64,000 nucleotides of DNA from DATFVA01 sp963711455 (GCA_963711455.1 CAVQEH010000002.1:62001-126000), one strand, 5' to 3'. Shown: positions 8,342-16,907, counted from the first letter of the stretch. Notes: generated by a model from the letters alone, not told the origin. Numbers and translations: made by a program.

Positions 8342-8575
8342 TTAGCAGCGGGGTTTAGCTTCATTAACTACGATATTTCTTCCATTTAATTCTGAATCAT
8401 TTAATGCTTTAATAGCATTAGCTGCATCTGATGAATTCTCCATCTCAACAAATCCAAATCCTCCGGATTTCCTGGTGTGGCGATCTGTAATAACTTTTGC
8501 AGAAACTACAGTTCCATGTTTTTCAAATGTTACTTTCAACTCTTCGTCGTCGATCAGATAAAAAAATATCTTCAA
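8342..8575 (-). pseudogene. RNA-recognition-motif (RRM) protein, decayed N-terminus
   Basis: Near-identical over about 70 residues to the intact 83-residue RRM protein at 31542-31793 (EELKVTFEKHGTVVSAKVIT shared exactly). The N-terminal RNP2 strand of that protein, LFVGSLPW, is missing: the frame reads KIFFYLID instead and begins at a TTG codon with no convincing ribosome-binding site. RNP1 is also changed, KSGGFGFVEM for KSRGFGFVEM. Without RNP2 the RRM fold would lack its first strand and one aromatic RNA contact. The best reading is a recent duplicate that lost its 5' end. Confidence 0.75.
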
Positions 8576-8941
8576 GCCGGTTAAAATCTTTCAGTTCAAA
8601 TCCGAATACTCAACTTAACATACTCAACAATTATTTTACATCAACTTATTGATCTGTCAGTTATTTAGTAGAGGGGTTGACTAAAAAGTAGCTTTGTTAT
8701 TTCGACCTGACCTATCGGTAGGCAAACCGAAGGGAGAAATCTTAGAATTAGAAAAGAATTCCCGGTCGGGGACTTCCTCTGCCAAAGGCATTCCTTTGGA
8801 AGAAATGTTATTTTCTTACCTGTAGGACAACCCCTTACTTAAGTGTACCCTTTATGTGCTTATTAACAATAACTTTCTGATTTTTTTCCAATAGTTTCAA
8901 ATCCTTTAAATCATTAATCATTAATACAAGGAGTCAGGATT
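8576..8941. other. Intergenic region with MITE-like repeat
   Basis: 366 bases. It holds an upstream element with the 14-mer CTCAACAATTATTT (8623-8636), the inverted-repeat-bounded segment 8672-8835, and the ribosome-binding site AAGGAG just before the gene at 8942. No gene is visible. Confidence 0.6.
8672..8835. repeat. MITE-like element with short terminal inverted repeats
   Basis: About 164 bp bounded by AGGGGTTGAC at the left and a complementary GACAACCCCT at the right (one mismatch). Inside are short palindromes such as CCTATCGGTAGG and the sequence ACCGAAGGGAGAAATC, fragments of a type often dispersed in Bacteroidota intergenic DNA. CTATCGGTAGG also occurs at 56205-56215. There is no coding potential. 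Mobility is inferred from the inverted ends only. Confidence 0.45.
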
Positions 8942-9388
8942 ATGTCAGCAGCAGATGAAGTTCGCGAAGCTTCGAAAATGTTTTACGCTGGATTGAACAA
9001 GATGATAAACGGGGTGAACAATGCATTGGTCGATGCGTGGTCTCACAATTCCACAGTAACTACAATGCACCCGATCGGTGGAAGGGAAGTAGGATGGGAT
9101 AAAGTTAACGACTCTTTTAACCAGGTGGGGAAAATGGCTTCAGAAGGAAAAGTTGAGTTTAAAGATCAATTGATTAATGTTTTTGGGGACACAGCATATG
9201 AAATCGGAATCGAAAAAGTGCATGCAAAATTAGCCGGCGAAGAGATAAAAGGCGAAGTTCGTGTAACAAACATCTACCGTAAAGACGGGGGAACCTGGAA
9301 GATGATCCATCATCACTCCGATACTGCCCCGGCAATGCTGGAACTCCTCAGCCGCCTTCAGGCAGCATCCGGTAAGGCGAAAAAATAA
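8942..9388 (+). CDS. SnoaL-like / NTF2-like family protein
   Basis: A 148-residue cytosolic protein of the cone-shaped alpha+beta barrel (SnoaL_3/DUF4440-type) family. Signs are the N-terminal helices (ASKMFYAGLNKMINGV), HPIGGREVGWDKV, and the closing strand pair VTNIYRKDGGTWKMIHHHSD. Family members are small-molecule-binding or isomerase proteins. The conserved tryptophan/histidine strand is present but does not define a substrate. An AAGGAG ribosome-binding site lies 7 bases before the ATG, and a terminator follows at 9417. Confidence 0.85.
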   Translation: MSAADEVREASKMFYAGLNKMINGVNNALVDAWSHNSTVTTMHPIGGREVGWDKVNDSFNQVGKMASEGKVEFKDQLINVFGDTAYEIGIEKVHAKLAGEEIKGEVRVTNIYRKDGGTWKMIHHHSDTAPAMLELLSRLQAASGKAKK

Positions 9389-9416
9389 CAGGTTGATTTT
9401 CACGTTTATATACAGG

Positions 9417-9446
9417 CGGGCAGCAGGTTAGCTGCCTGTCTCTTTT
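9417..9446 (+). terminator. Intrinsic terminator after the SnoaL-like gene
   Basis: Stem CGGGCAGC / GCTGCCTG (one G-T pair) with loop AGGTTA, followed by TCTCTTTT. It lies 29 bp after the stop codon of the plus-strand gene. Confidence 0.7.
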
Positions 9447-9453
9447 ACACCGG

Positions 9454-9483
9454 TTTGTAGAACGGCATTTATGTCGTTCAAAG
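9454..9483. repeat. Small dispersed palindrome (TTTGTAGAnCG...CGnTCAAAG family)
   Basis: TTTGTAGAACGGCATTTATG followed by TCGTTCAAAG: arms GAACG(G/A)CAT...ATGTCGTTC. Relatives sit at 9595-9624, 15518-15543 and 16908-16938, with partial forms at 13489-13506 and 15647-15672. All are intergenic. Confidence 0.6.
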
Positions 9484-9594
9484 ATTAACCACCTGGATTA
9501 CTCCCGGTTTTACCAATCTCGTAGAGTTTGAACATTTGTAACAGATGAAGAACAAAAGCAGGTTTCACAACCCCGCCAGGGTTAGTACTTATTA

Positions 9595-9624
9595 TTTTGA
9601 GCGATAAATTCCGCTCTGCAAAAA
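9595..9624. repeat. Small dispersed palindrome, second copy
   Basis: TTTTGAGCGATAAATTCCGC followed by TCTGCAAAA. Arms GAGCG / CGCTC flank a short AT-rich middle, as in the copy at 16908 but with the outer ends in the order TTTGAG...CTC(T)ACAAAG. Confidence 0.55.
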
Positions 9625-9651
9625 GCGTTAGCCTCGGAATTATATAGATAA

Positions 9652-9673
9652 GCGGGGAACTTTAATTCCCCGC
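9652..9673 (-). terminator. Hairpin downstream of S9 peptidase gene
   Basis: A perfect eight-pair stem GCGGGGAA / TTCCCCGC with loop CTTTAA, 13 bp after the peptidase stop codon. The T-run on the minus-strand side is weak, so it may terminate or simply protect the 3' end. Confidence 0.55.
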
Positions 9674-9685
9674 CAGTCAAAAATT

Positions 9686-11761
9686 TTATTTTAAGTTCAT
9701 CCACAGGAATGAAAACGTCATAGCGCTTTCAAAAGCTACTTCTTTATTTGTAACTCCTGCTGAATGTCCGCCTTCAGTATATTCATAAAAATAAACCGGG
9801 TCACCATATGATTCCATTAGTGCTGCCATTTTTCTTGCGTGCCCCGGGTGCACCCTGTCGTCTCTTGTTGAGGTTGTGAATAACACCGGGGGATATTTTT
9901 TATCTTTAGAAACATTCTGATACGGAGAATATTTTTTGATGTATTCCCAGTCTGCGGGAATGTCCGGGTTTCCGTATTCACCCATCCAGCTTGCACCGGC
10001 TAAAAGTTTATTGAAGCGTTTCATATCGAGCAGGGGAGACTGACAGACAACAGCATTGTAAAGATCGGGTCTTTCTGTAAGCATTACTCCTACAAGCAAT
10101 CCGCCGTTGCTGCCTCCCATTACACCAAGGTGTTCAGGCGAAGTAATTTTTCTTTTTATCAGGTCTTCCGAAACTGCGATCATATCATCGTAAGACTTCT
10201 GACGGTTTTGTTTTATTGCCGACAAATGCCATTGAGGTCCGAACTCACCGCCGCCCCTGATATTTGCAAGCACATAAACACCTCCGCGGCTCAGCCATTC
10301 GGTTCCGATTGTTGCCGAATAATAAGGCTGCATTGATATTTCAAACCCGCCGTAAGCATACTGCAGAACCGGGTTGTCTCGGTTATACTTAATATCCTTA
10401 TCGAAAACGATAAAATATGGAATCTTTGTCCCGTCCTTTGAAACGGCTTCGTATTGTTTTACTTCAAATTTATCCGCATCGAAGAATTGCGGAAGGCTTT
10501 TTACTTTTTTGATCGTTCCGTCTTCTTTATATAAATAAAGTGTTGACGGATTTAAGAAATTGGTGTAAGTGAAGAAGAACCTGTCTGTAAAATCGCTTGT
10601 GGAAACAACTCCAATCGTTCCATAGTCAGGCGCATTTATTTTCTCCCCCGTCCATTTATCTTTATTTAAAACATATTTATATAGTTCACTTCTTACATTA
10701 TTCAGCCTGCCGATGAGCAGGAAGTCTTTTGTATTCCCGACAGAGGTAATGCTTTCACGCGGGCCGGGTTTGTAGATTAAAGAAAAATCTTTGTTTCCAT
10801 TCAGAAAATTATCATAGTCAATGCTTATAAGATCGCCCTGGTGATAAAGATTGTCTCCAACTTTCCAGTCGGATTTTAATTCCAGCAGCATTTGATTTTT
10901 AAATATGCCGTCGAATTGAATGTCATCGGGCAAATCGAGTTTTACAAGTGAGTCGTTTACCATTGTGTATGTATGTGAAGTATAAGTAGTAATTCCCCTG
11001 GAAACAAACCGGTAAGATCTTTCGGGAGTATTAATCACGTATCCGTCTGCACCCACATCACTCTGCTCTCCTTCAAAAATCGTTTTAGCATCGCTTAAAG
11101 GTGTATTGCGTGTCCATTCCTTAACTATTCTCGGGTATCCTGAAGTAGTCATTGATCCTTCTCCGAAATCTGAACTGACAAAAAGATGATCTTTATCAAT
11201 CCAGGCAACCGACTGTTTTGCTTCGGGCAATTCAAACCCGCCTTCAACAAATTTTTTTGTCCTCAGATCGAATTCTTTTACAACTGTTGCATCGGAACCG
11301 CCGCGGGAAAGATTGACAAGACATAAGTTATACTCCGGGTAAAGGTAATACGCTCCGTGGAATGCCCAGTTTACTCCATCAGCTTTTGAGAGGGAATCGA
11401 AATTAAGAACAGTTTCCCATACAGGCGAGGATTTAAGGTATTCATCAAGAGTTGTCCTCCTCCATAAACCGCGTTCATTTAAGCTGTCCTGCCAGAAGTT
11501 GTAAATATATTTTCCAACCATGGATGGATAGGCAATTCTTTCTTTCGAATTCAGGATCTTTAAATTGTTCTCGTATAAATTTTTAAATTCAGGAAATTTT
11601 TCAAGTGCTTTTACTGTAATTGTATCCTGCGCTTTTACCCATTCCATTGCTTTTTGACTATCAACTTCTTCCAGCCATAGAAAAGGGTCTTCCTTTTCCT
11701 GGGCAAAAACATAAGTCGGGAGCAGAATTATACCCAGCAGAAAATATCTTAAGAACTTCAT
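9686..11761 (-). CDS. Secreted prolyl oligopeptidase family (S9A) serine peptidase
   Basis: A 691-residue exported peptidase that cleaves peptides after proline. The signal peptide is residues 1-20 (MKFLRYFLLGIILLPTYVFA). Next comes the N-terminal S9 propeller, starting at DPFLWLEEVDSQKAMEWV, to about residue 430. The alpha/beta-hydrolase domain holds the nucleophile in MGGSNGGLLVG (Ser near 550), Asp in TSTRDDRVHPGHARK (near 635) and His in EGGHSAG (near 667). Length and order match bacterial prolyl endopeptidases. The signal peptide places it in the periplasm or outside the cell, for use on imported or environmental peptides. It is a single gene, with a hairpin behind it at 9652. Confidence 0.95.
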   Translation of the reverse strand: MKFLRYFLLGIILLPTYVFAQEKEDPFLWLEEVDSQKAMEWVKAQDTITVKALEKFPEFKNLYENNLKILNSKERIAYPSMVGKYIYNFWQDSLNERGLWRRTTLDEYLKSSPVWETVLNFDSLSKADGVNWAFHGAYYLYPEYNLCLVNLSRGGSDATVVKEFDLRTKKFVEGGFELPEAKQSVAWIDKDHLFVSSDFGEGSMTTSGYPRIVKEWTRNTPLSDAKTIFEGEQSDVGADGYVINTPERSYRFVSRGITTYTSHTYTMVNDSLVKLDLPDDIQFDGIFKNQMLLELKSDWKVGDNLYHQGDLISIDYDNFLNGNKDFSLIYKPGPRESITSVGNTKDFLLIGRLNNVRSELYKYVLNKDKWTGEKINAPDYGTIGVVSTSDFTDRFFFTYTNFLNPSTLYLYKEDGTIKKVKSLPQFFDADKFEVKQYEAVSKDGTKIPYFIVFDKDIKYNRDNPVLQYAYGGFEISMQPYYSATIGTEWLSRGGVYVLANIRGGGEFGPQWHLSAIKQNRQKSYDDMIAVSEDLIKRKITSPEHLGVMGGSNGGLLVGVMLTERPDLYNAVVCQSPLLDMKRFNKLLAGASWMGEYGNPDIPADWEYIKKYSPYQNVSKDKKYPPVLFTTSTRDDRVHPGHARKMAALMESYGDPVYFYEYTEGGHSAGVTNKEVAFESAMTFSFLWMNLK

Positions 11762-11995
11762 ATTAACTCCTTAAAGATTAATTTTTCAGAACCAATTATC
11801 TAATATAAATTTTACTAATTGTTATTGCTTCATCTTAGTTCCTTCTTTCAACCTTTTATCACATTTCACATATCTTTTTTTGTAAATATAAATAATTAAA
11901 AAGCCGGAGGGCTGCGGGATGAAATCAAAACAACCAGGTAGTGTTTTATTTCAATACTATCCGGCTGATATCTATCAGAGAAATATTTCATCAAA

Positions 11996-13366
11996 TTATT
12001 TGATCAACAGCATTTTCTTTACATTGTAAAAATGATCTCCTTCATTGGTATTTGCTGCTAATGTATAAAAATATAATCCTGAACTGAGTTTGTTTCCGTC
12101 CCAGTTATATTGGTGATATCCTGCTGACAGTCTCTTATTTACCAGTTCATCAACTTTTTCCCCCAAAGAATTATAAATAATTAATTTGACATAGCTTTCT
12201 TTTGGTAATCCAAATGAAATTACGGTAAGCGGGTTAAATGGATTCGGATAATTCTGCTGCAGGTAAAATCCTGAGGGTTTGACAATTTCATCTTTCACTG
12301 CTGTCTGGCTGCAGATAATATTATTCAGCAGCTGCCAAATCTGGTTATTAAAGTAAGTTGAAATATATAGTGAAGTATCAGGAGGGTCACCCATCCGCAC
12401 AAGCACAAGTCCCAGCGAAGGAACTACATTAAGTATCTGCCCGTTCTTACCAAGAGCGGCGATCATATCGGAAGGTGCATCAGGAGCCCACGTTCCGGCA
12501 AAAACGATCTGACTCTGCGGAATCATATAAGATTCTTTTCCCGCAAGCCACCACAGGTAACCGTAGGATTTATTCAAATCCTGCGAGGTGTTAACCATTG
12601 CATTAAAGTATGAGCTATCGTGAAGAAGTGTATCAGTATCCCATACCCCGTGGTTCTGTATAAGTATTCCGTAGCGCGCCATACTTCTTGCATTACTGTA
12701 ATAAATATTGTTATAACCGCTCTGGAGCCATAGCCCGTTCATTCCTATTCTTGATCTTATTTTACTGTTGAAGTAAACATTATAATTCTGCCCGGTGGAG
12801 TTTTCAACAACTTTATCAAGAAGAGTGTAAGGAGCATTATGATATGCCCATCGTGTACCGGCATCTGCAAGGTAAACAAGACACGAAGGATCTGTACAGT
12901 ACGGATCGCTTACACCATCATCCAAACCTGAAGTCATTGTAAGCTGGTTGCGGATAGTAATTAATTGTTCTTTTTCAGGCGGGCAGGACGTCCAGCCCGC
13001 ACCCAGATATTGCGCGGTTGAATCCTGAATAGAAAAGTATCCTTCCTCCTGTGCTATCCCGACAAGAAAAGCAGTAAGAGTTTTTCCCGCAGAAGCCCAG
13101 TACCAGATACTGTCCTGAGTAAATGAACCGAAGTAATGTTCGATTACAATCTTTCCGTCTTTAAGAACAAGAAAAGCTTTTGTGTGTTTCTGTTCAAGAA
13201 AATTATAAAGGGTATCAATATTCTCTGTGCACCATCCAAGTGAATCAGGAGAAACCGTTTCCCACGTATTACCTGAAATAGGAGGGAAGTAAATGTTCTG
13301 CGACTGAACCTTAACTGCAAATGCATATATGAAAATCAAAATGTATAGTAAATATTTTCGTTTCAT
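11996..13366 (-). CDS. Secreted beta-lactamase-family serine hydrolase with T9SS sorting domain
   Basis: A 456-residue exported serine hydrolase of the class C beta-lactamase/esterase (PF00144) type. The signal peptide is MKRKYLLYILIFIYAFAVKVQS. The active-site SxxK motif is in WYWASAGKTLTAFL (Ser near 92) and the YxN motif in WAYHNAPYTLL (near 175). The catalytic domain ends near residue 365. A type IX secretion C-terminal domain follows (NYPNPFNPLTVISF ... GLYFYTLAANTNEG), so the protein should be released or anchored at the cell surface. The ATG at 13366 is chosen; the frame stays open for another 170 codons upstream, but that part has no signal peptide and overlaps the divergent gene at 13757. 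The substrate is unknown; such proteins are often esterases or D-amino peptidases. Confidence 0.9.
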   Translation of the reverse strand: MKRKYLLYILIFIYAFAVKVQSQNIYFPPISGNTWETVSPDSLGWCTENIDTLYNFLEQKHTKAFLVLKDGKIVIEHYFGSFTQDSIWYWASAGKTLTAFLVGIAQEEGYFSIQDSTAQYLGAGWTSCPPEKEQLITIRNQLTMTSGLDDGVSDPYCTDPSCLVYLADAGTRWAYHNAPYTLLDKVVENSTGQNYNVYFNSKIRSRIGMNGLWLQSGYNNIYYSNARSMARYGILIQNHGVWDTDTLLHDSSYFNAMVNTSQDLNKSYGYLWWLAGKESYMIPQSQIVFAGTWAPDAPSDMIAALGKNGQILNVVPSLGLVLVRMGDPPDTSLYISTYFNNQIWQLLNNIICSQTAVKDEIVKPSGFYLQQNYPNPFNPLTVISFGLPKESYVKLIIYNSLGEKVDELVNKRLSAGYHQYNWDGNKLSSGLYFYTLAANTNEGDHFYNVKKMLLIK

Positions 13367-13687
13367 AATTATGATAATTCTTTTTAATCGTTGAGAAATT
13401 AATAAAAGACGTATAACCAAGCAACCGGAGTTTGTTTGGTTCGGAAATTGAATAATTGAAGAGCCACTTTCAGGTTGCTTTTTTTGTAGAGCGATATCAC
13501 TTAAAGCCTGAGCTTGTAACCCACGCAATGATTTTCCCATTCGCATATATATTGAACCTTTGCAACTGTTAAGGAAATGTACAGGAGTCCCGGCACCGTT
13601 TGTGGCTGAACATCTGATTTTCTGCATCAATTGATTATGTGGCAACCCGCCTTCATCACACAACCGGAAAAAATAATTCCCGGGTAC

Positions 13688-13716
13688 TTGACAAAAGAAT
13701 AACATTGTAATATATT
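13688..13716 (+). promoter_or_regulatory. Promoter of the CarH-like regulator
   Basis: TTGACA (13688-13693), a 17-base spacer, then TATATT (13711-13716). The -10 region continues as TATATTTG, which also fits the Bacteroidota TAnnTTTG box. Transcription should start near 13724, directly at the pair of repeats described next. Confidence 0.75.
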
Positions 13717-13724
13717 TGAAACGG

Positions 13725-13754
13725 ACAAAACAGATATTAAGTACAAAACAGATA
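13725..13754 (+). promoter_or_regulatory. Two direct repeats, candidate operator
   Basis: ACAAAACAGATA occurs at 13725-13736 and again at 13743-13754, an 18-bp period, between the -10 box and the start codon of the MerR/B12-type regulator. Tandem direct repeats are the usual binding sites of CarH-type tetramers, so autorepression is a reasonable inference. Confidence 0.55.
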
Positions 13755-13756
13755 AT

Positions 13757-14653
13757 ATGGAAAGCACTTATATAACAACTCGGGAAGTTGCGGATCTTCT
13801 TTCGGTAACTGATACAACAATAAAAAGATGGACAAACAGCGGTCAGCTTAAATGTGTAAAAACCCTCGGCGGACACAGGAAATACCTTTTAAGCGAAGTG
13901 GAAAACTTTGCCCGCGATAACAATATTGCTGTTACCGGTGTAACTACTCCTTTAAGGAAAGATGAGATGGAGAAACTGGGATTTGCTGTGTATTCGAAGA
14001 ACCTTAATCTTGCTGCAGATACCATAATGGAAGAAGCCCTGCAGGGTGACCGGGAAGGTGTATTCCAGTCGTTAATGTACCTTGTGAAAAACAGGCAAAA
14101 GTTAGCGGATATAATTGATAATGTGATAAGACCGGCAATGGAGAAAATCGGGTATCTCTGGGAAACTAAAAAACTCGGTATCGAAGGTGAGCATCTTGCC
14201 TCTGATACTATTAAAACAGCGCTTTCAAGACTTGTGGTTTATCTTCCTCATCAAAAACCAAAGAAGACAAAAGTTCTGCTTGCCTGTGCTGAAGGGGAAA
14301 ATCATGATTTGGGACTTCAGAGCCTGGCTTATGAACTGGAGCTTGAGGGCTACCGGATTCATTATCTTGGTGCAGCTACTCCTTTCAGGTCTCTTATAAG
14401 TGATGTTAAAAAAATAAAACCTGACTATATTTTTATTTCTGCAACGGTACCGTCAATTCCTGAAGAAAACTTTATTAAAGGATTTAACAGTTTAGCAAAA
14501 GCAGCAAAAAGTGTTAATGCAAAGCTTACCGCCGGTGGATTATATTTTCAAAAGTCAGATAATAATTCTCTTAGCTGCAACTTCATAGCTGATTCAATAA
14601 AAGAAAGTATTTCATTCATAAAAAATCAAATAAATAAACAAAAGAAAGGATAG
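13757..14653 (+). CDS. CarH-like MerR-family regulator with B12-binding photosensory domain
   Basis: A 298-residue transcription regulator. Residues 1-60 form a MerR/excisionase-type winged helix (YITTREVADLLSVTDTTIKRW, GGHRKYLLSEV). Residues ~75-165 match the helical cap domain of B12 proteins and contain W-x9-E-H (WETKKLGIEGEH), the signature of CarH/LitR adenosylcobalamin photoreceptors. Residues ~170-290 form the Rossmann-type cobalamin-binding domain, with ENHDLG in place of the ExHxxG lower-ligand motif. In CarH, AdoCbl in the dark holds a DNA-bound tetramer and light breaks it, which induces the target genes. The next gene begins 4 bp downstream. Direct repeats at 13725-13754 suggest self-control. 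No cobalamin riboswitch or carotenoid gene is seen nearby. Confidence 0.85.
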   Translation: MESTYITTREVADLLSVTDTTIKRWTNSGQLKCVKTLGGHRKYLLSEVENFARDNNIAVTGVTTPLRKDEMEKLGFAVYSKNLNLAADTIMEEALQGDREGVFQSLMYLVKNRQKLADIIDNVIRPAMEKIGYLWETKKLGIEGEHLASDTIKTALSRLVVYLPHQKPKKTKVLLACAEGENHDLGLQSLAYELELEGYRIHYLGAATPFRSLISDVKKIKPDYIFISATVPSIPEENFIKGFNSLAKAAKSVNAKLTAGGLYFQKSDNNSLSCNFIADSIKESISFIKNQINKQKKG

Positions 14654-14657
14654 AAAC

Positions 14658-14864
14658 ATGAAATCACTAAAGTTAATAACCCAAATTCTGATAATCGTAG
14701 GAGGACTCAACTGGGGTCTTGTGGGAATATTCGACTTTAACCTCGTCTCAGCAATATTCGGGAATATGAGTATTCTCAGTATAATCGTATATACACTTGT
14801 TGGTATTTCAGCAGTCTACCAGTTGCTTACAGTAAAAACTTCCGCTGCGCTTCAATCAAGGTAA
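14658..14864 (+). CDS. DUF378 small membrane protein
   Basis: A 68-residue protein with two membrane helices (LITQILIIVGGLNWGLVGIF and ILSIIVYTLVGISAVYQLL). The phrase GGLNWGLVG is the hallmark of the DUF378 family (YuzA-like), whose function is unknown. It starts 4 bp after the CarH-like regulator with an AAAGGA ribosome-binding site, so the two are co-transcribed. It may be a light- or stress-controlled target of that regulator; that is inference. Confidence 0.9.
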   Translation: MKSLKLITQILIIVGGLNWGLVGIFDFNLVSAIFGNMSILSIIVYTLVGISAVYQLLTVKTSAALQSR

Positions 14865-14927
14865 TTCACCACAGGTAAATTGAATTAAAGTTCTATTAAA
14901 AAATCAAAAAAATCATTAGGAGAAAAA

Positions 14928-15441
14928 ATGAAAAAGGCACTTTTTATTCCTTTAATAGCGTTCCTGTTAGCATCTTCTTTATCATTCGCACAGGAACATA
15001 ATAAAATCAGGGTAGGATTGGGATGGTATTCAACCTCAGCACCTATTGGCGGACGCATTTTATTCAATAATAATATCGGTGTTGATCTGGGTCTGGGTTA
15101 CGCTGATAAAAATTTCCTTGGCAGCAACGAGGACAGGTTTCACGTAAATGTAGGCGTTCTTTTTAATGCTGTAAAGACCGGTCCGGTTAATTTCTTTATC
15201 CGTCCCGGTGTTGAATTACAGACTAATGCGAGAACTGTGGGCAGTGAAACAAAATCAAAATTAATTGTTACCGCAGATACTCGGTGCTGAATGGTTTGTA
15301 ACTGATCACCTTTCGCTTTCTGTAGGGCATGGTTTGCAATTCGAACAGGTGAGTGATCCAACCGACGATAGCAAATGGGGAATATCGGCACTGAGAGCTT
15401 TAAGCTTTAGTAATGTAGGATTCCACTTCTATTTTAATTAA
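14928..15441 (+). pseudogene. Outer-membrane beta-barrel protein, frameshifted
   Basis: The first 120 codons (14928-15290) give a signal peptide (MKKALFIPLIAFLLASSLSFA) and barrel-type strands (IRVGLGWYSTSAPIGGRILF). They then hit a stop right after VTADTRC. The adjacent frame continues without a gap as ILGAEWFVTDHLSLSVGHGL ... NVGFHFYFN and ends TAA at 15439-15441, with the terminal aromatic strand typical of outer-membrane barrels. One extra base near 15275-15282 explains the break. If it is a sequencing error, the product is a porin-like protein of about 170 residues. A strong terminator follows at 15467. It lies 64 bp behind the DUF378 gene and may belong to the same operon. Confidence 0.78.
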
Positions 15442-15466
15442 TTATATCGAGAATTTAAATTTCAGG

Positions 15467-15517
15467 GAACCTGTCTGTTGGCGTTCACAATAAACGAATG
15501 CAGGCAGGTTCTTTTTT
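15467..15517 (+). terminator. Intrinsic terminator after the barrel gene
   Basis: GAACCTGTCTG (15467-15477) pairs with CAGGCAGGTTC (15501-15511), one G-T pair, followed by six T. The long loop may hold an additional small stem. It ends the CarH - DUF378 - barrel unit. Confidence 0.8.
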
Positions 15518-15543
15518 AAAGCGACTTTCAGGTCGCTCAAAGC
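15518..15543. repeat. Small dispersed palindrome, third copy
   Basis: AAAGCGACTTTCAGGTCGCT followed by CAAAG: arms AGCGAC / GTCGCT. A related partial copy, TATAGAGCGACCTGCTG, is at 15647-15672. Same family as 9454-9483 and 16908-16938. Confidence 0.55.
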
Positions 15544-15735
15544 CTAACCGGCTAAACCAGGCAAAGGTTTTTTCAATCCCGATAGGATTGGGCTAATTAG
15601 TAATATGTTCCTTTTACAACTATTTATTTCCTGACGGGAATGTAATTTATAGAGCGACCTGCTGTTTCACTCAGCCACTATTTTAAAACTAAATTTTAAT
15701 CCATTATATTAAGACAACATTATCAATAAGGTTAA

Positions 15736-16896
15736 ATGGATACTCCGTCGGTTTCACAGGTTGGGCAGGTAGCAAATATTTCCGATCCTGTTATACGCAA
15801 TCTTAATATTACCCAATGTTATTTTGAACTCTCTCAGGCAATAAAATGGCTGGCGGGAGATAATGCCATCTGGTGCACATACGGCGTCTGGGCATCAAAA
15901 CAGGCAGGGCAGACAATCCGTAAAGAAGATGTCATCCGCACTTTCGAATATTATTTCCGTCATTCGCCGGAAGTAGTTTCTCTATTGAAAGGGTTTCAGG
16001 ATTTTTCCCAATATCTTAATGAGCTGCCTGAGATTGAAAGCATTAAAGAATCAATACTTAAGATAGTTAATCCCGATTCAGCTTTTGATAGGACTGCTGA
16101 AGCTGTTGCAGAGGGGAACAAAATAGTTATTGCGGAGATAGGAAATGAATTTGCCCGCTTCCTTGCCTTCTTTCCTGATGGGAAAAAACTTAACCAGGAT
16201 AATATTAATGCTTTTTGTGCAGTGTTAAAACCCGGAGACCCGCCTGACGGGCAGCAGCTTCTGAAAGATGCTTTTACTTCTTACTTCGAAGCTTATACTG
16301 AACAGGATCCGAAAGCAAAAACAGAGTTGATTCATTATTCTAATCTTTTAATCGGACTTCACGAACAGACAAGGGTGCAGCCGCAGATACTTGAAGCGCT
16401 TGATTCACCGTTCGATGATGTGGATGAAATACGCCGCCAGGTATTTAAGTTATTTATGCCGGGCTTCTGGCTAAAGACAAGATATTTTCTTTCAAAAACT
16501 TTTAATATAAAATTTCCTCTTGATGAATTGCTGGATGATATTATTGCTTTGCTTGAAAAACAGGTCAGAGAAGTAATATCCAGGTTTATGATGTCGTTGA
16601 CTATTCCCGGCGCTCCCATAATAAGGCTCGGCAGTGATCTTACGGTGGGCTTTCCGCCGGCGCTTCAGCATCTTACTAATGAAAAACTAATAGCTCTCCT
16701 TGCTAAAATTGATCCGACCCCTAATAGTCTGAAAGACAGCGGTGTAGTTGATTGGGGAGATCTTAATGACAGGATGCATTTCATTGCAGATTATTTCCGG
16801 TGCTACAATGCATATCAACCACTGTACAACGCCCCCTTTACTGACGAACAGGTGTTATCAATAAAATCCGGGAAGATTCCGAATGGAGATTTATAG
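15736..16896 (+). CDS. Uncharacterised 386-residue soluble protein
   Basis: A largely helical protein with no signal peptide. Notable segments are CTYGVWASKQAGQTIRKEDV near residue 48, a central YSNLLIGLHEQTRVQPQILEAL near 203 that looks like a conserved family core (His/Glu and Gln/Arg clustered), and DRMHFIADYFRCYNAYQPLY near the C-terminus. The His-Glu pair could bind a metal, but no known catalytic pattern is complete. The gene stands alone between a terminator and a palindromic repeat. I do not recognise the family. Confidence 0.75.
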   Translation: MDTPSVSQVGQVANISDPVIRNLNITQCYFELSQAIKWLAGDNAIWCTYGVWASKQAGQTIRKEDVIRTFEYYFRHSPEVVSLLKGFQDFSQYLNELPEIESIKESILKIVNPDSAFDRTAEAVAEGNKIVIAEIGNEFARFLAFFPDGKKLNQDNINAFCAVLKPGDPPDGQQLLKDAFTSYFEAYTEQDPKAKTELIHYSNLLIGLHEQTRVQPQILEALDSPFDDVDEIRRQVFKLFMPGFWLKTRYFLSKTFNIKFPLDELLDDIIALLEKQVREVISRFMMSLTIPGAPIIRLGSDLTVGFPPALQHLTNEKLIALLAKIDPTPNSLKDSGVVDWGDLNDRMHFIADYFRCYNAYQPLYNAPFTDEQVLSIKSGKIPNGDL

Positions 16897-16907
16897 CTTA
16901 GCATTTT

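Larger units (their letters stand above)
13367..13756. other. Divergent intergenic region with CarH-side promoter
   Basis: 390 bases between two divergent genes. The right end holds the promoter and direct repeats described at 13688-13754. Around 13489-13506 a partial member of the GTAGAGCGA palindrome family occurs. The rest shows no gene. Confidence 0.6.

Noticed and set aside
13500..13756. Cobalamin riboswitch upstream of the B12-type regulator
   Set aside because: No B12-box sequence is present; the leader is only ~30 bases, filled by the direct repeats.
13367..13876. N-terminal extension of 170 codons in frame with the serine hydrolase at 11996
   Set aside because: It overlaps the divergent CarH-like gene, and a proper signal peptide begins at the ATG 13366.
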